Shown: piece by piece, positions 18,475-29,033 of the stretch
How the letters are laid out: each line of letters begins with the position of its first letter
How positions within the stretch are numbered: the stretch's first letter is position 1
From: Paludibacterium yongneupense DSM 18731
GTDB lineage: Bacteria > Pseudomonadota > Gammaproteobacteria > Burkholderiales > Chromobacteriaceae
Direction: 5' to 3'
Assembly (NCBI RefSeq): GCF_000422925.1
Contig: NZ_KE383958.1
Span: 62,001-126,000, forward strand
Length of the DNA stretch: 64,000 bases
Position numbers and translations under genes: made by a program
Notes under the pieces: generated by a model
The model's database searches: none
Told to the model about the DNA's origin: nothing
Seen by the model: the letters and a program-made list of their open reading frames with translations, nothing else

Positions 18475-19926
18475 ATGATTAACTCCACGCTCAAGGCGCT
18501 GTCGCAGCAGCTTGCGGCCAAAGCCATTTCCAGCGAAGAGCTCGCAGGCCTCTACCTTGACCGCATCGAGGCGGCCAACCCGCTGCTCAACGCATTCATC
18601 ACCGTCGACCGCGAGCGCAGCCTGCAACTGGCGCGCGCTGCCGATGCCGTGCGCGCGCGCGGCGAAGCGGGGCTCCTGACCGGGGTGCCGGTCGCGCACA
18701 AGGATATCTTCTGCCAGCAGGGCTGGAAGACCTCCTGCGGGTCCCGCATGCTCGACAACTTCATTTCCCCTTACGACGCGCATGTCATCGAGCGTTGCGC
18801 ACAGGCGGGCCTGGTGACGCTGGGGCGGACGAATATGGACGAGTTTGCCATGGGCTCGTCCACCGAAAATTCGTGGTACGGTCCGGCGCGCAACCCCTGG
18901 GATCGCAACGCCATTCCCGGCGGTTCGTCCGGCGGTTCGGCAGTCGCGGTAGCGGCCCGCCTCGCACCGGCCGCAACCGCGACCGACACGGGGGGGTCGA
19001 TACGGCAGCCGGCATCGCACTGCGGCATCACCGGCCTCAAGCCGACCTACGGCGTGGTCAGTCGCTATGGCATGGTCGCTTTTGCCTCTTCGCTCGATCA
19101 GGGCGGGGTGATGGCGCAGACCGCGGAAGATTGCGCGTTGATGCTCAATACCATTGCCGGCTTCGATGAGCGCGATTCGACCAGCGTCGAGCGCACGGGG
19201 GAGGATTACACCCGCAAACTCGGCGACTCGCTTGCCGGCCTGCGCGTCGGCCTGCCGCGCGAATACTTCGCGGACGGACTGTCGGCCGATGTGGCGCGCG
19301 TCGTCGAAGCGGCTGTCGCCGAGTTGAAAAAGCTGGGCGCCGAAGTCGTCGATATCAGCCTGCCGAACACCGAATTGTCTATCCCGGCCTACTATGTGAT
19401 TGCGCCGGCCGAAGCGTCGACCAACCTCAGCCGCTACGACGGGGTGCGCTATGGCCACCGCGCGGCCGAGTATCGGGATCTGGTCGACATGTACGAACGC
19501 ACGCGGGCCGAGGGCTTCGGCCGCGAGGTGAAGCGCCGCATCATGGTCGGCACCTATGTGCTGTCGCATGGCTATTACGATGCCTATTATCTGAAAGCGC
19601 AGAAAATCCGCCGGCTGGTGTCGGACGACTTCAAGGCCGCGTTCGAATCCTGCGATGTCATCCTGGGCCCGGTGGCGCCGACGGCCGCCTTCGACCTGGG
19701 GGCGAACGCCGACGATCCGCTGCAGATGTACCTGTCCGATATCTATACCTTGTCCGTCAATCTCGCCGGGCTGCCCGGCATGAGTGTGCCGGCCGGCTTT
19801 GCCGCCAACGGCCGCCCGATAGGCTTGCAGATCATCGGTAACTACTTCGACGAAGCGCGCATGCTGAATGTCGCGCATCGCTTCCAGCAGGCGACCGACT
19901 GGCATCGGCGTGTTCCGGCGCTTTAA
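18475..19926 (+). CDS. gatA: Asp/Glu-tRNA amidotransferase subunit A
   Basis: Amidase subunit that releases ammonia from glutamine or asparagine for tRNA amidation. The 483-residue protein has the amidase-signature catalytic triad Lys76 (VAHKDIF), Ser151 (PGGSSGGSA) and nucleophile Ser175 (DTGGSIR), close to the numbering in known GatA structures. The Gly/Ser-rich amidase signature spans about 148-180. The ATG at 18475 follows the gatC stop by 55 nt and gives the standard N terminus. Confidence 0.96.
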   Translation: MINSTLKALSQQLAAKAISSEELAGLYLDRIEAANPLLNAFITVDRERSLQLARAADAVRARGEAGLLTGVPVAHKDIFCQQGWKTSCGSRMLDNFISPYDAHVIERCAQAGLVTLGRTNMDEFAMGSSTENSWYGPARNPWDRNAIPGGSSGGSAVAVAARLAPAATATDTGGSIRQPASHCGITGLKPTYGVVSRYGMVAFASSLDQGGVMAQTAEDCALMLNTIAGFDERDSTSVERTGEDYTRKLGDSLAGLRVGLPREYFADGLSADVARVVEAAVAELKKLGAEVVDISLPNTELSIPAYYVIAPAEASTNLSRYDGVRYGHRAAEYRDLVDMYERTRAEGFGREVKRRIMVGTYVLSHGYYDAYYLKAQKIRRLVSDDFKAAFESCDVILGPVAPTAAFDLGANADDPLQMYLSDIYTLSVNLAGLPGMSVPAGFAANGRPIGLQIIGNYFDEARMLNVAHRFQQATDWHRRVPAL

Positions 19927-19947
19927 CAGAACGAGAGTGAGCAAACG

Positions 19948-21378
19948 ATGAAATGGGAAGTCGTCATCGGTCTGGAAGTGCATGTGCAGCTTTCCACCGT
20001 ATCCAAGATTTTTTCCGGAGCGTCGACGGCGTTCGGCGCCGAGCCCAATACCCAGGCTTCGGCGGTCGAACTGGCCTACCCGGGGGTGCTGCCCGTGCTC
20101 AATCGCGCGGCGGTGAGCCGCGCGATCCGTCTGGGGCTGGCGCTTGGGTCGAATATCAACCGCAAGAATGTGTTCGCGCGCAAGAATTACTTCTATCCGG
20201 ATCTGCCGAAAGGGTATCAGATCAGCCAGATGGATCTGCCCATCGTGGAAGGCGGCCATCTGACCATTCAGGTCGGCGATGAAGAAAAGCGGATACGCGT
20301 GACCCGCGCCCACCTTGAGGAAGACGCCGGCAAATCCCTGCACGAGGATTTTCACGGCATGACCGGCATCGACCTCAACCGCGCCGGCACGCCCCTGCTC
20401 GAGGTCGTGTCCGAGCCGGACATGCGCAGCGGCGAGGAAGCCGTCGCCTATGCCCGGACCCTGCATTCGCTCGTGACCTGGCTCGGCATCTGCGATGGCA
20501 ATATGCAGGAGGGGTCGTTTCGCGTCGATGCCAATGTCTCGGTGCGTCCGTTCGGGCAGGCCGAGTTCGGCACGCGCTGCGAGATCAAGAACCTCAACTC
20601 CTTCCGTTTCCTCGAGGCGGCCATCCAGTATGAGGTGCAGCGTCAGACCGAGCTGATCGAGGATGGCGGGCGCGTGGTGCAGGAAACCCGCCTGTACGAT
20701 CCCGATCGCGGCGAGACGCGCTCGATGCGCTCCAAGGAAGATGCGCACGATTACCGCTACTTCCCCGATCCTGATCTGTTGCCGGTTCGGATCAGCGAAG
20801 CGCAGATCGAGGCCGAACGCATTGCAATGCCCGAACTGCCGTCGGCGATGAAGGGCCGCTTCATGAGCGAATACGGCCTGTCCGCCTATGACGCCGATCT
20901 GCTGACCTCGAGCCGCGAACTGGCGGCCTATTTCGAGGAGGTTGCCCGCGCTTCGGGGCAGGGCAAACTGGCTGCGAACTGGGTCGCTGGCGAAATCGCC
21001 GCCCGCCTCAATCGGGCCGGCCTGTCCATCGCGGCCTGCCCGCTCGATGCCGGTCGTCTGGCGGGCCTGCTCGCGCGTCTGGTCGACAACACCATCTCCG
21101 GCAAGATCGCCAAGGATGTGTTCGAACTGATGTGGGAGAGCGCGGACAGCGCCGATGCCATCATCGAGGCCAAGGGCTTGCGCCAGATTACCGACAGCGG
21201 TGCGATCGAATCCATCGTCGATGAAGTGATTGCCGCCAACGCGCGCTCGGTGGAAGAGTTCCGGGCCGGCAAGGAAAAGGCGCTCAATGCGCTGGTGGGG
21301 CAGGTGATGAAGGCATCCAAAGGCAAGGCCAATCCGGCTCAGGCCCTGGAGATTCTGAAGAAAAAATTAACTGCTTGA
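19948..21378 (+). CDS. gatB: Asp/Glu-tRNA amidotransferase subunit B
   Basis: tRNA-binding and kinase subunit of GatCAB, 476 residues. It activates the side chain of the misacylated tRNA with ATP and receives ammonia from GatA. The opening [15 protein letters not shown], the [14 protein letters not shown] block near residue 88 and the [14 protein letters not shown] segment are diagnostic. The C-terminal YqeY-like tail domain (about 330-476) binds the tRNA elbow. A strong terminator follows, so gatCAB ends here. Confidence 0.97.
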   Translation: MKWEVVIGLEVHVQLSTVSKIFSGASTAFGAEPNTQASAVELAYPGVLPVLNRAAVSRAIRLGLALGSNINRKNVFARKNYFYPDLPKGYQISQMDLPIVEGGHLTIQVGDEEKRIRVTRAHLEEDAGKSLHEDFHGMTGIDLNRAGTPLLEVVSEPDMRSGEEAVAYARTLHSLVTWLGICDGNMQEGSFRVDANVSVRPFGQAEFGTRCEIKNLNSFRFLEAAIQYEVQRQTELIEDGGRVVQETRLYDPDRGETRSMRSKEDAHDYRYFPDPDLLPVRISEAQIEAERIAMPELPSAMKGRFMSEYGLSAYDADLLTSSRELAAYFEEVARASGQGKLAANWVAGEIAARLNRAGLSIAACPLDAGRLAGLLARLVDNTISGKIAKDVFELMWESADSADAIIEAKGLRQITDSGAIESIVDEVIAANARSVEEFRAGKEKALNALVGQVMKASKGKANPAQALEILKKKLTA

Positions 21379-21396
21379 TAGTTGTAATTTAAATGA

Positions 21397-21431
21397 ACAA
21401 AGGCGGCACTATCAAGTGCCGCCTTTGTTTT
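21397..21431 (+). terminator. Intrinsic terminator after gatB
   Basis: A perfect 14-bp stem (21397-21410 with 21415-21428), a 4-nt loop ATCA and a T run form a textbook rho-independent terminator 18 nt after the gatB stop. The stem also carries A runs on its left side, so it could act weakly on the other strand. Confidence 0.93.
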
Positions 21432-21577
21432 AAAGCCATCATGAAAAATTGTCTGTTTTTTCCCAATTCATACCGCACTTTGAGTGATGAATTTAAGCCA
21501 CTGATTTGGCTGAAATAATATTCCTCCCCTCATTCCCTAAGTCTTTGTCGCAAAAGGTGATTTGCTTGTCGTTGATA

Positions 21578-21606
21578 TTGACCCGACTCGTCTTCTTTCT
21601 TATAGT
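21578..21606 (+). promoter_or_regulatory. Sigma70 promoter of the dcw cluster
   Basis: TTGACC at 21578-21583 and TATAGT at 21601-21606 are separated by exactly 17 nt. Each differs from consensus by one base. Transcription should start near 21613, within the MraZ boxes and about 63 nt before mraZ. Confidence 0.85.
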
Positions 21607-21644
21607 GGCGGAATGTGGGGTAAAGTGGGCGAAAGTGGAGAAAA
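21605..21644 (+). promoter_or_regulatory. Four MraZ-binding repeats
   Basis: Four head-to-tail 10-bp units begin at 21605, 21615, 21625 and 21635, each opening with GTGG (GTGGCGGAAT, GTGGGGTAAA, GTGGGCGAAA, GTGGAGAAAA). They match the known MraZ operator pattern of TGGGN-type repeats at one helical turn. They start inside the -10 element and cover the predicted start point, which fits autorepression of the dcw operon. Confidence 0.85.
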
Positions 21645-21675
21645 GTAACGCTAACCAGGACGACGCACGGAAATC

Positions 21676-22122
21676 ATGATTGGTGGTGTCAGCATCGTGT
21701 CTCTCGACAGCAAGGGGCGCCTGGCCATTCCGGCCCGGCACCGGGAGACGCTGTTGTCTGCGTTTGGCCACAAGCTGGTCGCCACCCTCGAGTCGCCTGA
21801 TCATTTGCTGCTGTATCCGGAGCCGAACTGGCGTCCGGTGGAAGCCCGGCTTCTCGCACTGCCCAGCGGCAACCCCGTGCTTAAAAGGTATCAACGTCTG
21901 GTGCTCGGTCATGCCGATACGCTGGAAATGGACTCCGCCGGCCGCATTCTGCTGCCGGCCCGCCTGCGCGAACTGGTCAAGCTCGACCATGAAGTCGCGC
22001 TGGTCGGCATGGGCAACCGTTTCGAGTTGTGGAATGCCGCGCAGTGGGACGACGTTACCAACGAGGCCCTCGCCCTCGATCCGGCCGATCTGGCCTCGCA
22101 CCTTGGAGATTTCACGCTGTGA
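21676..22122 (+). CDS. mraZ: Transcriptional regulator MraZ
   Basis: AbrB-like DNA-binding protein of 148 residues made of two swapped-hairpin repeats. The first repeat has [16 protein letters not shown] (about 8-23) and the second [15 protein letters not shown] (about 84-98), each with the DxxGR signature. In E. coli it represses its own operon and forms a ring on repeated TGGG boxes; four such boxes lie 31-71 nt upstream here. The stop overlaps the rsmH start (GTGA). Confidence 0.95.
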   Translation: MIGGVSIVSLDSKGRLAIPARHRETLLSAFGHKLVATLESPDHLLLYPEPNWRPVEARLLALPSGNPVLKRYQRLVLGHADTLEMDSAGRILLPARLRELVKLDHEVALVGMGNRFELWNAAQWDDVTNEALALDPADLASHLGDFTL

Positions 22123-23075
22123 CAGCCTTTGTGCACCATACGGTGCTATTGCCCGAAGCGGTAGCGGCGCTCGCCATCAAGTCCGATGGCGTGTACGTCG
22201 ACTGCACCTTCGGACGCGGCGGCCATAGCCGACTCATTCTGTCGGAGCTCGGCCCGCAGGGCCGTCTCATCGCCTTCGACAAGGATCCGCAAGCGATCGC
22301 CTCGGCCCGCGCCCTGGCGAGCGAAGATGCGCGTTTTACCCTGGTTCACAATGGTTTCGAAACCTTCGACCAGGAACTGGACCGCCTCGGCATCGACCGG
22401 GTGGACGGTGTATTGATGGATCTGGGCGTGTCCTCGCCGCAGATCGACGACGGCAGTCGCGGCTTCAGCTTCCGCTTCGACGCGCCCTTGGACATGCGGA
22501 TGGACACGACGCGCGGAATCACGGCCGCACAATGGCTCGCCAGTGCGGACGAGGCCGAAATCAGGGAGGTCATCAAGACTTATGGTGAAGAGCGGTTTGC
22601 TCGCAAGATCGCAGCAGCCATTGTTGCGCAACGGGAGCTCGCTCCCCTCACGACCACACGCGAGCTCGCCCTGCTCGTTGGGCAAAACGTCCGTACTCGC
22701 GAACCAGGTCAGGACCCCGCGACGCGGACCTTCCAGGCCGTCCGTATTTTCATTAACCGCGAACTGGAAGAGCTGAAGGCGGTACTGCCCCAGGCGGCGC
22801 GACGGCTGACGACGGACGGGCGGCTGGCGGTAATCAGTTTTCATTCTCTCGAAGACCGCATCGTGAAGCAGTATCTGCGCGCGGCCAGCACGGCGGATAC
22901 GCTGCCGGCATGGGTGGTCGTGCGGGCGAGCGATCTCGACGAAGCCCCGCTGGCCGTAGTCGGCAAGCCGGTGCGGGCCGGGGACGAAGAGCTCGGCGCC
23001 AATCCGCGCGCGCGCAGCGCGATCATGCGGGTGGCCCGGCGTACGCCGGGACCGTGGCGCGAGGTGGCCGCATGA
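22119..23075 (+). CDS. rsmH: 16S rRNA m4C1402 methyltransferase
   Basis: SAM-dependent enzyme that methylates N4 of C1402 in the decoding centre of 16S rRNA. The 318-residue protein starts at a GTG overlapping the mraZ stop and carries [10 protein letters not shown] at its N terminus, the SAM motif [14 protein letters not shown] near residue 29, [11 protein letters not shown] near 103 and [13 protein letters not shown] near 250. The ftsL start overlaps its stop by four bases. Confidence 0.96.
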   Translation: MTAFVHHTVLLPEAVAALAIKSDGVYVDCTFGRGGHSRLILSELGPQGRLIAFDKDPQAIASARALASEDARFTLVHNGFETFDQELDRLGIDRVDGVLMDLGVSSPQIDDGSRGFSFRFDAPLDMRMDTTRGITAAQWLASADEAEIREVIKTYGEERFARKIAAAIVAQRELAPLTTTRELALLVGQNVRTREPGQDPATRTFQAVRIFINRELEELKAVLPQAARRLTTDGRLAVISFHSLEDRIVKQYLRAASTADTLPAWVVVRASDLDEAPLAVVGKPVRAGDEELGANPRARSAIMRVARRTPGPWREVAA

Positions 23076-23344
23076 ATCGGCTCAACGCGGTACTGCTCGC
23101 CATTCTCGTGGTCGCCTCCTGGTCGGTGGTGACCTCGCAGTACGTCTCGCGCAAGCTGTACAGCGATCTGCAGAAAGAACAGAAATCGGAGCAGCAGCTG
23201 GACGTCGAGTACGGCCAGTTGATGCTCGAGCAAAGCACCTGGGGCGCGCATGCGCTGATCCAGCACGCCGCGGAAACCCGGCTCGACATGCACACTCCCG
23301 ATCCGCGCCAGGTTCAGGTGATCAGCCCCGGAGGCGGTGCGTGA
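23072..23344 (+). CDS. ftsL: Cell division protein FtsL
   Basis: Small bitopic divisome protein of 90 residues. One membrane segment (about 5-24) is followed by a periplasmic leucine-zipper-like coiled coil (about 30-65) containing [20 protein letters not shown]. It acts with FtsB and FtsQ to activate FtsWI. Sequence conservation is low, so the call rests on topology and on the ATGA and GTGA overlaps with rsmH and ftsI. Confidence 0.9.
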   Translation: MNRLNAVLLAILVVASWSVVTSQYVSRKLYSDLQKEQKSEQQLDVEYGQLMLEQSTWGAHALIQHAAETRLDMHTPDPRQVQVISPGGGA

Positions 23345-25092
23345 TGCGAGGCCATTCGGGGGTCCGTCGCTCCACTCTCGCCCAGGCGAGCCCGGCGCTG
23401 CGCATGACGCCGGTGCGCGTGCGCGTGGTGCTGGGAGCGATAGGCGCGCTGTTTGCCGCGCTGATCGGACGGGCCGTCTATCTCCAGGTCGTGCAACAGG
23501 ATTTCCTCGTCAATCAGGGCGATGCCCGCTTTCGCCGCGCGATGGTGCTGGAAGCCAACCGCGGCGTGATCTCGGACCGCAATGGCGAGCCGCTGGCGAT
23601 CAGCACCCCCGTGCAGACCATCTGGGCCAGCCCGGCCGATATGGATCCGGTGCCGCCGGCCAAGCAGCGCGAACTGGCGCGCCTGCTCGATATGTCGCCG
23701 GAGGAGCTCGACAGCAAGCTGTCGGAGCGCAAGCGCGAATTCGTCTATATCAAGCGTCAGATCAATCCTGAAATCGCCGACAAGGTCATGGCGCTCGGCA
23801 TCCCGGGGATTGCCAAACAGCAGGAATACCGGCGCTTCTACCCGGCCGGCGAAATTGTGGCGCAGATAATCGGTTTCACCGGGGTCGACGGCAAGGGACA
23901 GGAAGGGGTGGAGCTCGCGCGCGAGAAGATGCTGGCGGGGTCCAAGGGCCGGCGCGTGGTCCTGAAGGATCGCCGCGGCCAGATCATCGAAGACGTCGGC
24001 GCCATCGAACCGCCACACGATGGCCAGACCCTGATGCTGGCCATCGATCACCGCATACAGTATCTGGCCTACCGCGAACTCAAAGCGGCGGTCGAAGAAA
24101 ACAAGGCCAAGGCCGGCAGCGTGATCGTACTGGACGCCAAGAGCGGCGAGTTGCTGGCACTGGCCAACTATCCCTCGTACAACCCGAACAACCGGGTCGG
24201 GACCACGCCGGAAATGTTGCGCAATCGCGGCGTGATCGATCTGTTCGAACCCGGTTCGACCATGAAGCCGCTGTCGATATCGCTGACGCTGGAAGAAGGC
24301 AAGGCGACGCCGCATACCGTGCTCGACACGCATCCCTACTTCATCGGCCCGGCGCGGATTCACGATGTCGCCGACTCCGACCACCTCGACATTCTCGGTG
24401 TGATCCAGAAGTCGAGCAACGTCGGCGCCAGCAAACTGGCGCTCATGGTTTCGCCGCAGAATTACTGGAACTATCTCGATTCGCTCGGCTTCGGCCGAGG
24501 CCCGGACACCGGCTTCCCTGGCGAAGCCGCCGGCCGCCTGCGCGACTGGAAGAGCTGGCGGCCGATCGAGCAGGCCACCATGTCCTTTGGCTACGGTCTG
24601 TCGGTCAGCCTGCTGCAGATGGCGCGCGCCTACACCATTTTCACGACCGGCGGCGTTCTGCTGCCGGTGTCGCTGTACAAGACCAATAACCCGATGCCCG
24701 GCCGGCGCGTGCTGAGCGAAAAGACCGCCGACGAAATGCGCGACCTGCTGATCGCGAACAGCCAGCCCGGCGGCGGCGCCGTCGGCGGCCGCATCATCGG
24801 TTATAGCATCGGCGCCAAGAGCGGAACCGCGCGCAAGCTCGAAGGCCGGACCTATGTCGCCGACAAACACCGTGCCTTGTTCATGGGCTTCGCCCCGGGC
24901 AAGGCACCCAGACTGGTTGTGACCGTCATGATCGACGAACCTACCGCCGGCAAGTATTACGGCGGCGCGGTGGCGGCCCCCGTCTTTTCCAAGGTTGCCG
25001 GCGGCGCCTTGCGCATTTTGAATGTGCAGCCCGACGAACCTTTTAACAACACCTTGCTACCGGAATCCACGCCGGTACCAGCGGACTTTTAA
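23341..25092 (+). CDS. ftsI: Penicillin-binding protein 3 (septal transpeptidase)
   Basis: Class B penicillin-binding protein that cross-links septal peptidoglycan. The 583-residue protein has an N-terminal anchor (about 25-45), a non-catalytic region with RGVISDRNGEPLAIS and the transpeptidase domain. The nucleophile is Ser306 in PGSTMKP, close to Ser307 of E. coli; SSN (QKSSNVG) and KSGT (AKSGTAR) motifs are present. The GTG at 23341 overlaps the ftsL stop; an ATG one codon later is also possible. Confidence 0.96.
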   Translation: MMRGHSGVRRSTLAQASPALRMTPVRVRVVLGAIGALFAALIGRAVYLQVVQQDFLVNQGDARFRRAMVLEANRGVISDRNGEPLAISTPVQTIWASPADMDPVPPAKQRELARLLDMSPEELDSKLSERKREFVYIKRQINPEIADKVMALGIPGIAKQQEYRRFYPAGEIVAQIIGFTGVDGKGQEGVELAREKMLAGSKGRRVVLKDRRGQIIEDVGAIEPPHDGQTLMLAIDHRIQYLAYRELKAAVEENKAKAGSVIVLDAKSGELLALANYPSYNPNNRVGTTPEMLRNRGVIDLFEPGSTMKPLSISLTLEEGKATPHTVLDTHPYFIGPARIHDVADSDHLDILGVIQKSSNVGASKLALMVSPQNYWNYLDSLGFGRGPDTGFPGEAAGRLRDWKSWRPIEQATMSFGYGLSVSLLQMARAYTIFTTGGVLLPVSLYKTNNPMPGRRVLSEKTADEMRDLLIANSQPGGGAVGGRIIGYSIGAKSGTARKLEGRTYVADKHRALFMGFAPGKAPRLVVTVMIDEPTAGKYYGGAVAAPVFSKVAGGALRILNVQPDEPFNNTLLPESTPVPADF

Positions 25093-25103
25093 AGATCAGG
25101 GAA

Positions 25104-26597
25104 ATGAAAAGCCGCATGACTCCGCTGCCGGACTGGGATCCGGTGCAACTCGAACAACTGGGCGTCGCCATCAAGCGCGTCGAGTCCGACAGCCGGCGCG
25201 TGCTGGCGGGCGATGTGTTTCTCGCCTGTCCGGGCCTTGGCGCGGATGGTCGCGACTATATTCCGATGGCGCTGGCCAATGGCGCGGTGGCGGTACTGTG
25301 GGATCCGGCCGGCGGCTTCGTGTGGAACGATGGCTGGAAGGTCCCCAATCTGGCGGTGGCGCAATTGCATGACCGCGCCGGTCTGATCGCCAGCCATGTC
25401 TACGGCCATCCCAGCCAGGAATTGCTGACCATCGGCATCACCGGCACCAATGGCAAGACGTCGATTTCGCACTGGCTCGCGCAGGCCTATACCCTGCTCG
25501 GCCGCAAGGCCGCCCTGATCGGAACTGTCGGTAACGGTTTCTACGGTGAATTGAAGTCGACCTCGCATACCACACCCGATCCGGTGACCATACAGCACAA
25601 GCTGGCCGAATACCGTCGCCAGGGCGCTTATACGGTGACGATGGAAGTCTCGTCGCACAGCCTCGACCAGGGGCGGGTCAATGGCGTCTCCTTCTCGACG
25701 GCCCTGTTTACCAATCTGACGCGCGATCACCTCGACTATCACCAGACGATGGATGCCTACGGCGCCGCCAAGGCCCGCCTGTTCCACTGGGAAGGTCTGA
25801 AGAATGCGGTAATCAACGTCGACGACGCCTTCGGCCGCAGTCTGGCCGCTGGCATCGATACCAGCGAAACCCAGGTTTTTGCCTACGGCCTGTTTCAGGG
25901 CGATATCCGGCCGCTGACCCTGACGGCTTCGCTGGAAGGGCTGGCGATGCGGGTGACGACGCCATGGGGCGATGTCGACGTGCGCAGCCCTTTGCTCGGC
26001 CGTTTCAATGCGTCCAACTTGCTGGCCTGCCTGGCGACCCTGTGCGCGAACGGCGTGACACTGGCCGATGCCGCACGGGTGCTCGGCCAGATCCAGCCGG
26101 CGCGCGGCCGCATGCAGCAGCTCGGTTGCGTGCACGAGCCGCTGATCGTCATCGATTACTCGCATACGCCCGATTCGCTGGAGAAAGCGCTGAGCACGCT
26201 GTCCGAAATCCGCACTGCCGAATCACGGCTGTTCTGCGTATTCGGTTGCGGCGGCGACCGCGATCGCGGCAAGCGCCCGCTGATGGGCGGCATTGCCGAG
26301 CGCATCGCCGACGTAGCGGTACTGACCAGCGACAACCCGCGCACGGAAGATCCGCGAGCGATCATCGACGATGTGCTGGCAGGAATGAGCCATCCCGGGC
26401 ACGTGGAAATCGACCGCGCGCGCGCGATCCAATGGGCGATAGGCGAGGCCGGCGCGCGCGACATCGTGCTGATCGCCGGCAAGGGACATGAGGAATACCA
26501 GGAGATCAATGGGGTGAAGCGCCCGTTCTCGGACTTCCGCGTCGCCGAACAGGCCCTGATCGATTGGGGAAAGGCACATGATGTTCAGCCTGATTGA
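25104..26597 (+). CDS. murE: UDP-MurNAc-L-Ala-D-Glu:meso-diaminopimelate ligase
   Basis: ATP-dependent Mur ligase that adds the third residue of the wall peptide. The 497-residue protein has the P-loop GITGTNGKTSISHW (near residue 111), the TSHTTPD uracil-binding area and the DNPR motif (TSDNPRTED, near 410) that selects meso-diaminopimelate over lysine. This shows a Gram-negative type stem peptide. A second ATG at 25116 is a possible start. The 3' end overlaps murF by 20 nt. Confidence 0.96.
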   Translation: MKSRMTPLPDWDPVQLEQLGVAIKRVESDSRRVLAGDVFLACPGLGADGRDYIPMALANGAVAVLWDPAGGFVWNDGWKVPNLAVAQLHDRAGLIASHVYGHPSQELLTIGITGTNGKTSISHWLAQAYTLLGRKAALIGTVGNGFYGELKSTSHTTPDPVTIQHKLAEYRRQGAYTVTMEVSSHSLDQGRVNGVSFSTALFTNLTRDHLDYHQTMDAYGAAKARLFHWEGLKNAVINVDDAFGRSLAAGIDTSETQVFAYGLFQGDIRPLTLTASLEGLAMRVTTPWGDVDVRSPLLGRFNASNLLACLATLCANGVTLADAARVLGQIQPARGRMQQLGCVHEPLIVIDYSHTPDSLEKALSTLSEIRTAESRLFCVFGCGGDRDRGKRPLMGGIAERIADVAVLTSDNPRTEDPRAIIDDVLAGMSHPGHVEIDRARAIQWAIGEAGARDIVLIAGKGHEEYQEINGVKRPFSDFRVAEQALIDWGKAHDVQPD

Positions 26598-27942
26598 AGC
26601 GGCCCGCCTCGCCGGCGGTCAAGCACACGGCCCCGACCTCGCGCTGCGGCGCGTGGTGACCGACAGCCGTGTCGCCGCGGCGGGCGATCTGTTTGTCGCC
26701 CTCAAGGGCGAACGCTTCGACGCCCATGATTTTGTCGCCGATGTCGTCGCGCGCGGCGCGGCGGTCATGGTGAGCACCGTTTCGCCGGCTTGCGAAGGGG
26801 CATCCGTGATTTGCGTCGAGGACACGCGGCTGGCGCTCGGCCGCCTGGCCGCCGGCTGGCGCGCCCGCTTCAGCCTGCCGCTGATCGGCGTGACCGGTTC
26901 CAACGGCAAGACCTCGGTCAAGGAAATGCTGGCCGCCATTTTGCGCGCCGCCGTCGGCGACGAGGCGGTGCTGGCGACGCAGGGCAATTTCAACAACGAT
27001 ATCGGGCTGCCGCTGACGCTGCTGCGGCTGAACTCGCGCCATCGCTTCGCGGTGATCGAAATGGGAATGAACCACCCCGGCGAGATCCGTTATCTGGGAG
27101 GCATCGCCCGCCCCGATGCGGTGGTGGTGAACAATGCCCTGCGCGCCCATCTGGGCGGTTTCGACGGTGTCGAAGGCATCGCCCGCGCGAAGGCCGAAAT
27201 TTTCGAGGACCTGTCCGCCTCCGGCGTGGCGGTACTGAACCGCGACGATGACAACTACGCGCTGTTCTGCGATTTGGCCGCCGGCAAGCGCCAGCTCGCC
27301 TTCGGTCTGGACAGCGGCGATGTCCACGCCCGCGATATCACGCTGAGCCCGCGCGAGAGCACGTTCGACGTGGTGACGCCCGCAGGCGGTGTCGCGGTGC
27401 GGCTGCCGGCTCCGGGCGTGCACAACGTGCGCAACGCGCTGGCCGCCAGCGCGCTCGCCCACGCCGTCGGCATCGACGCCGCGACCATCGCGCGCGGCCT
27501 GGCCGCGATCAAGGGGGTCAAGGGACGACTTCAGTATTCGCATGCCGCCAACGGCGCCGTGTTGATCGACGATAGCTATAACGCCAACCCGGACTCGATG
27601 AAAGCCGGGCTCGATGTACTGGCCTCGGCCGCTGCGCCGCGCTGGTTTGTCATGGGAGATATCGGGGAGCTGGGCGAGACGGCTCCCGCGCTGCACGCCG
27701 AAGTCGGCGCCCACGCACGCATCTGCGGTGTGGAACGCCTGCTGGCGCTGGGCGAGCTAAGCCGGCACGCGGTCTCGGCTTTTGGAGCCGGGGCCGAGCA
27801 TTTCGCGACGATTGAAGAGTTGACCGCCTATCTGGACGGTCATTTGCCGGCAACGGCCACGGTATTGGTCAAGGGCTCGCGCTTCATGCGCATGGAGCGC
27901 GTGATCGAGCACCTTGGCACGCGCCATAAAGAGGGAGTCTGA
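26578..27942 (+). CDS. murF: UDP-MurNAc-tripeptide D-Ala-D-Ala ligase
   Basis: Mur ligase that completes the pentapeptide by adding D-alanyl-D-alanine made by Ddl. The 454-residue protein shows [15 protein letters not shown] near residue 104, [13 protein letters not shown] near 141, [10 protein letters not shown] near 162 and the C-terminal-domain [11 protein letters not shown] near 326. The start lies inside murE (20-nt overlap), and either of two adjacent ATGs may be used. mraY begins one base after its stop. Confidence 0.96.
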   Translation: MMFSLIEAARLAGGQAHGPDLALRRVVTDSRVAAAGDLFVALKGERFDAHDFVADVVARGAAVMVSTVSPACEGASVICVEDTRLALGRLAAGWRARFSLPLIGVTGSNGKTSVKEMLAAILRAAVGDEAVLATQGNFNNDIGLPLTLLRLNSRHRFAVIEMGMNHPGEIRYLGGIARPDAVVVNNALRAHLGGFDGVEGIARAKAEIFEDLSASGVAVLNRDDDNYALFCDLAAGKRQLAFGLDSGDVHARDITLSPRESTFDVVTPAGGVAVRLPAPGVHNVRNALAASALAHAVGIDAATIARGLAAIKGVKGRLQYSHAANGAVLIDDSYNANPDSMKAGLDVLASAAAPRWFVMGDIGELGETAPALHAEVGAHARICGVERLLALGELSRHAVSAFGAGAEHFATIEELTAYLDGHLPATATVLVKGSRFMRMERVIEHLGTRHKEGV

Positions 27943-27943
27943 C

Positions 27944-29029
27944 GTGCTGGTCTGGTTGGCGGAGTGGATTGCGCATTATGTCCGCGCTTTTAATGTTTTC
28001 AATTATGTAACGCTGCGCGCGGTGCTGGCATCGCTGACATCGTTGGCGATCTCCCTGTGCATGGGGCCATGGGTCATCCGCAAGCTGACGCAGCTGAAGG
28101 TCGGACAGGCGGTTCGCTCGGATGGACCACAGACTCATCTGGTCAAGGCGGGGACGCCGACCATGGGCGGGACCCTGATCTTGATGTCGGTCGGCATCAC
28201 CACCGTGCTGTGGACCGACTTGCACAACAAATATATCTGGCTGTTGCTGGCGGTCATGTTCGGTACCGGTGCGCTCGGCTTTTACGACGACTGGCGCAAG
28301 GTGGTCTATCGCGACCCCAAGGGGATTTCGGCGCGGATGAAGATATTCTGGCAGTCCTTCATCGCCATTGCCGCCGGCGTGTTTCTGGTGGGGACCGCCA
28401 GCCTGCCGGCATCGACCGACTTCATCGTGCCCTTTTTCAAGCATGTGGTGTATCCGTTCGGTGCTGTCGGGTTTTGCGTGCTTACGTATCTGGTCATTGT
28501 CGGCACGTCCAATGCGGTCAACCTGACCGATGGCCTGGACGGGCTGGCGGCGCTGCCTGTGGTCATGGTGTCGGGCGCGCTGGCGATTTTCGCCTACATC
28601 GCCGGCCACTCGGTGTTCTCGCATTACCTCGGCCTGCCGTTCATTCCCGGCGCGCACGAGGTGGCGGTGTTCTGTGCGGCGATTTGCGGTTCCTGCCTCG
28701 GCTTTTTGTGGTTCAACGCCTATCCGGCCCAGGTGTTCATGGGCGATGTCGGGGCGCTGGCCCTGGGGGCATCGATGGGGGCGGTGGCCGTCATCGTGCG
28801 CCAGGAAATCGTGTTGTTCGTCATGGGTGGGCTGTTCGTGATGGAAGCGCTGTCGGTGATGATTCAGGTCGCATCGTTCAAGCTGACCGGCAAGCGCGTG
28901 TTCCGCATGGCGCCTTTGCATCACCACTATGAATTGAAAGGCTGGAAGGAAACGCAAGTGGTGGTGCGTTTCTGGATCATCACCATGATGCTGGTGCTGG
29001 CCGGCCTGTCCACCATCAAGCTGCGTTGA
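27944..29029 (+). CDS. mraY: Phospho-MurNAc-pentapeptide translocase
   Basis: Polytopic inner-membrane enzyme that joins phospho-MurNAc-pentapeptide to undecaprenyl phosphate to form lipid I. The 361-residue protein has about ten membrane segments and the diagnostic blocks [16 protein letters not shown] (near 64), FYDDWRK (near 112), [13 protein letters not shown] (near 188) with the catalytic Asp pair region and HHHYELKGW near the C terminus. A GTG at 27944 is taken as start, one base after the murF stop and after a GAGGGAG ribosome site. Confidence 0.96.
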   Translation: MLVWLAEWIAHYVRAFNVFNYVTLRAVLASLTSLAISLCMGPWVIRKLTQLKVGQAVRSDGPQTHLVKAGTPTMGGTLILMSVGITTVLWTDLHNKYIWLLLAVMFGTGALGFYDDWRKVVYRDPKGISARMKIFWQSFIAIAAGVFLVGTASLPASTDFIVPFFKHVVYPFGAVGFCVLTYLVIVGTSNAVNLTDGLDGLAALPVVMVSGALAIFAYIAGHSVFSHYLGLPFIPGAHEVAVFCAAICGSCLGFLWFNAYPAQVFMGDVGALALGASMGAVAVIVRQEIVLFVMGGLFVMEALSVMIQVASFKLTGKRVFRMAPLHHHYELKGWKETQVVVRFWIITMMLVLAGLSTIKLR

Positions 29030-29033
29030 GGAA

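Noticed and set aside
18409-20748. A 779-codon minus-strand open frame opposite gatA and gatB
   Set aside because: It mirrors two core genes with clear catalytic motifs; no family resemblance or ribosome site of its own.
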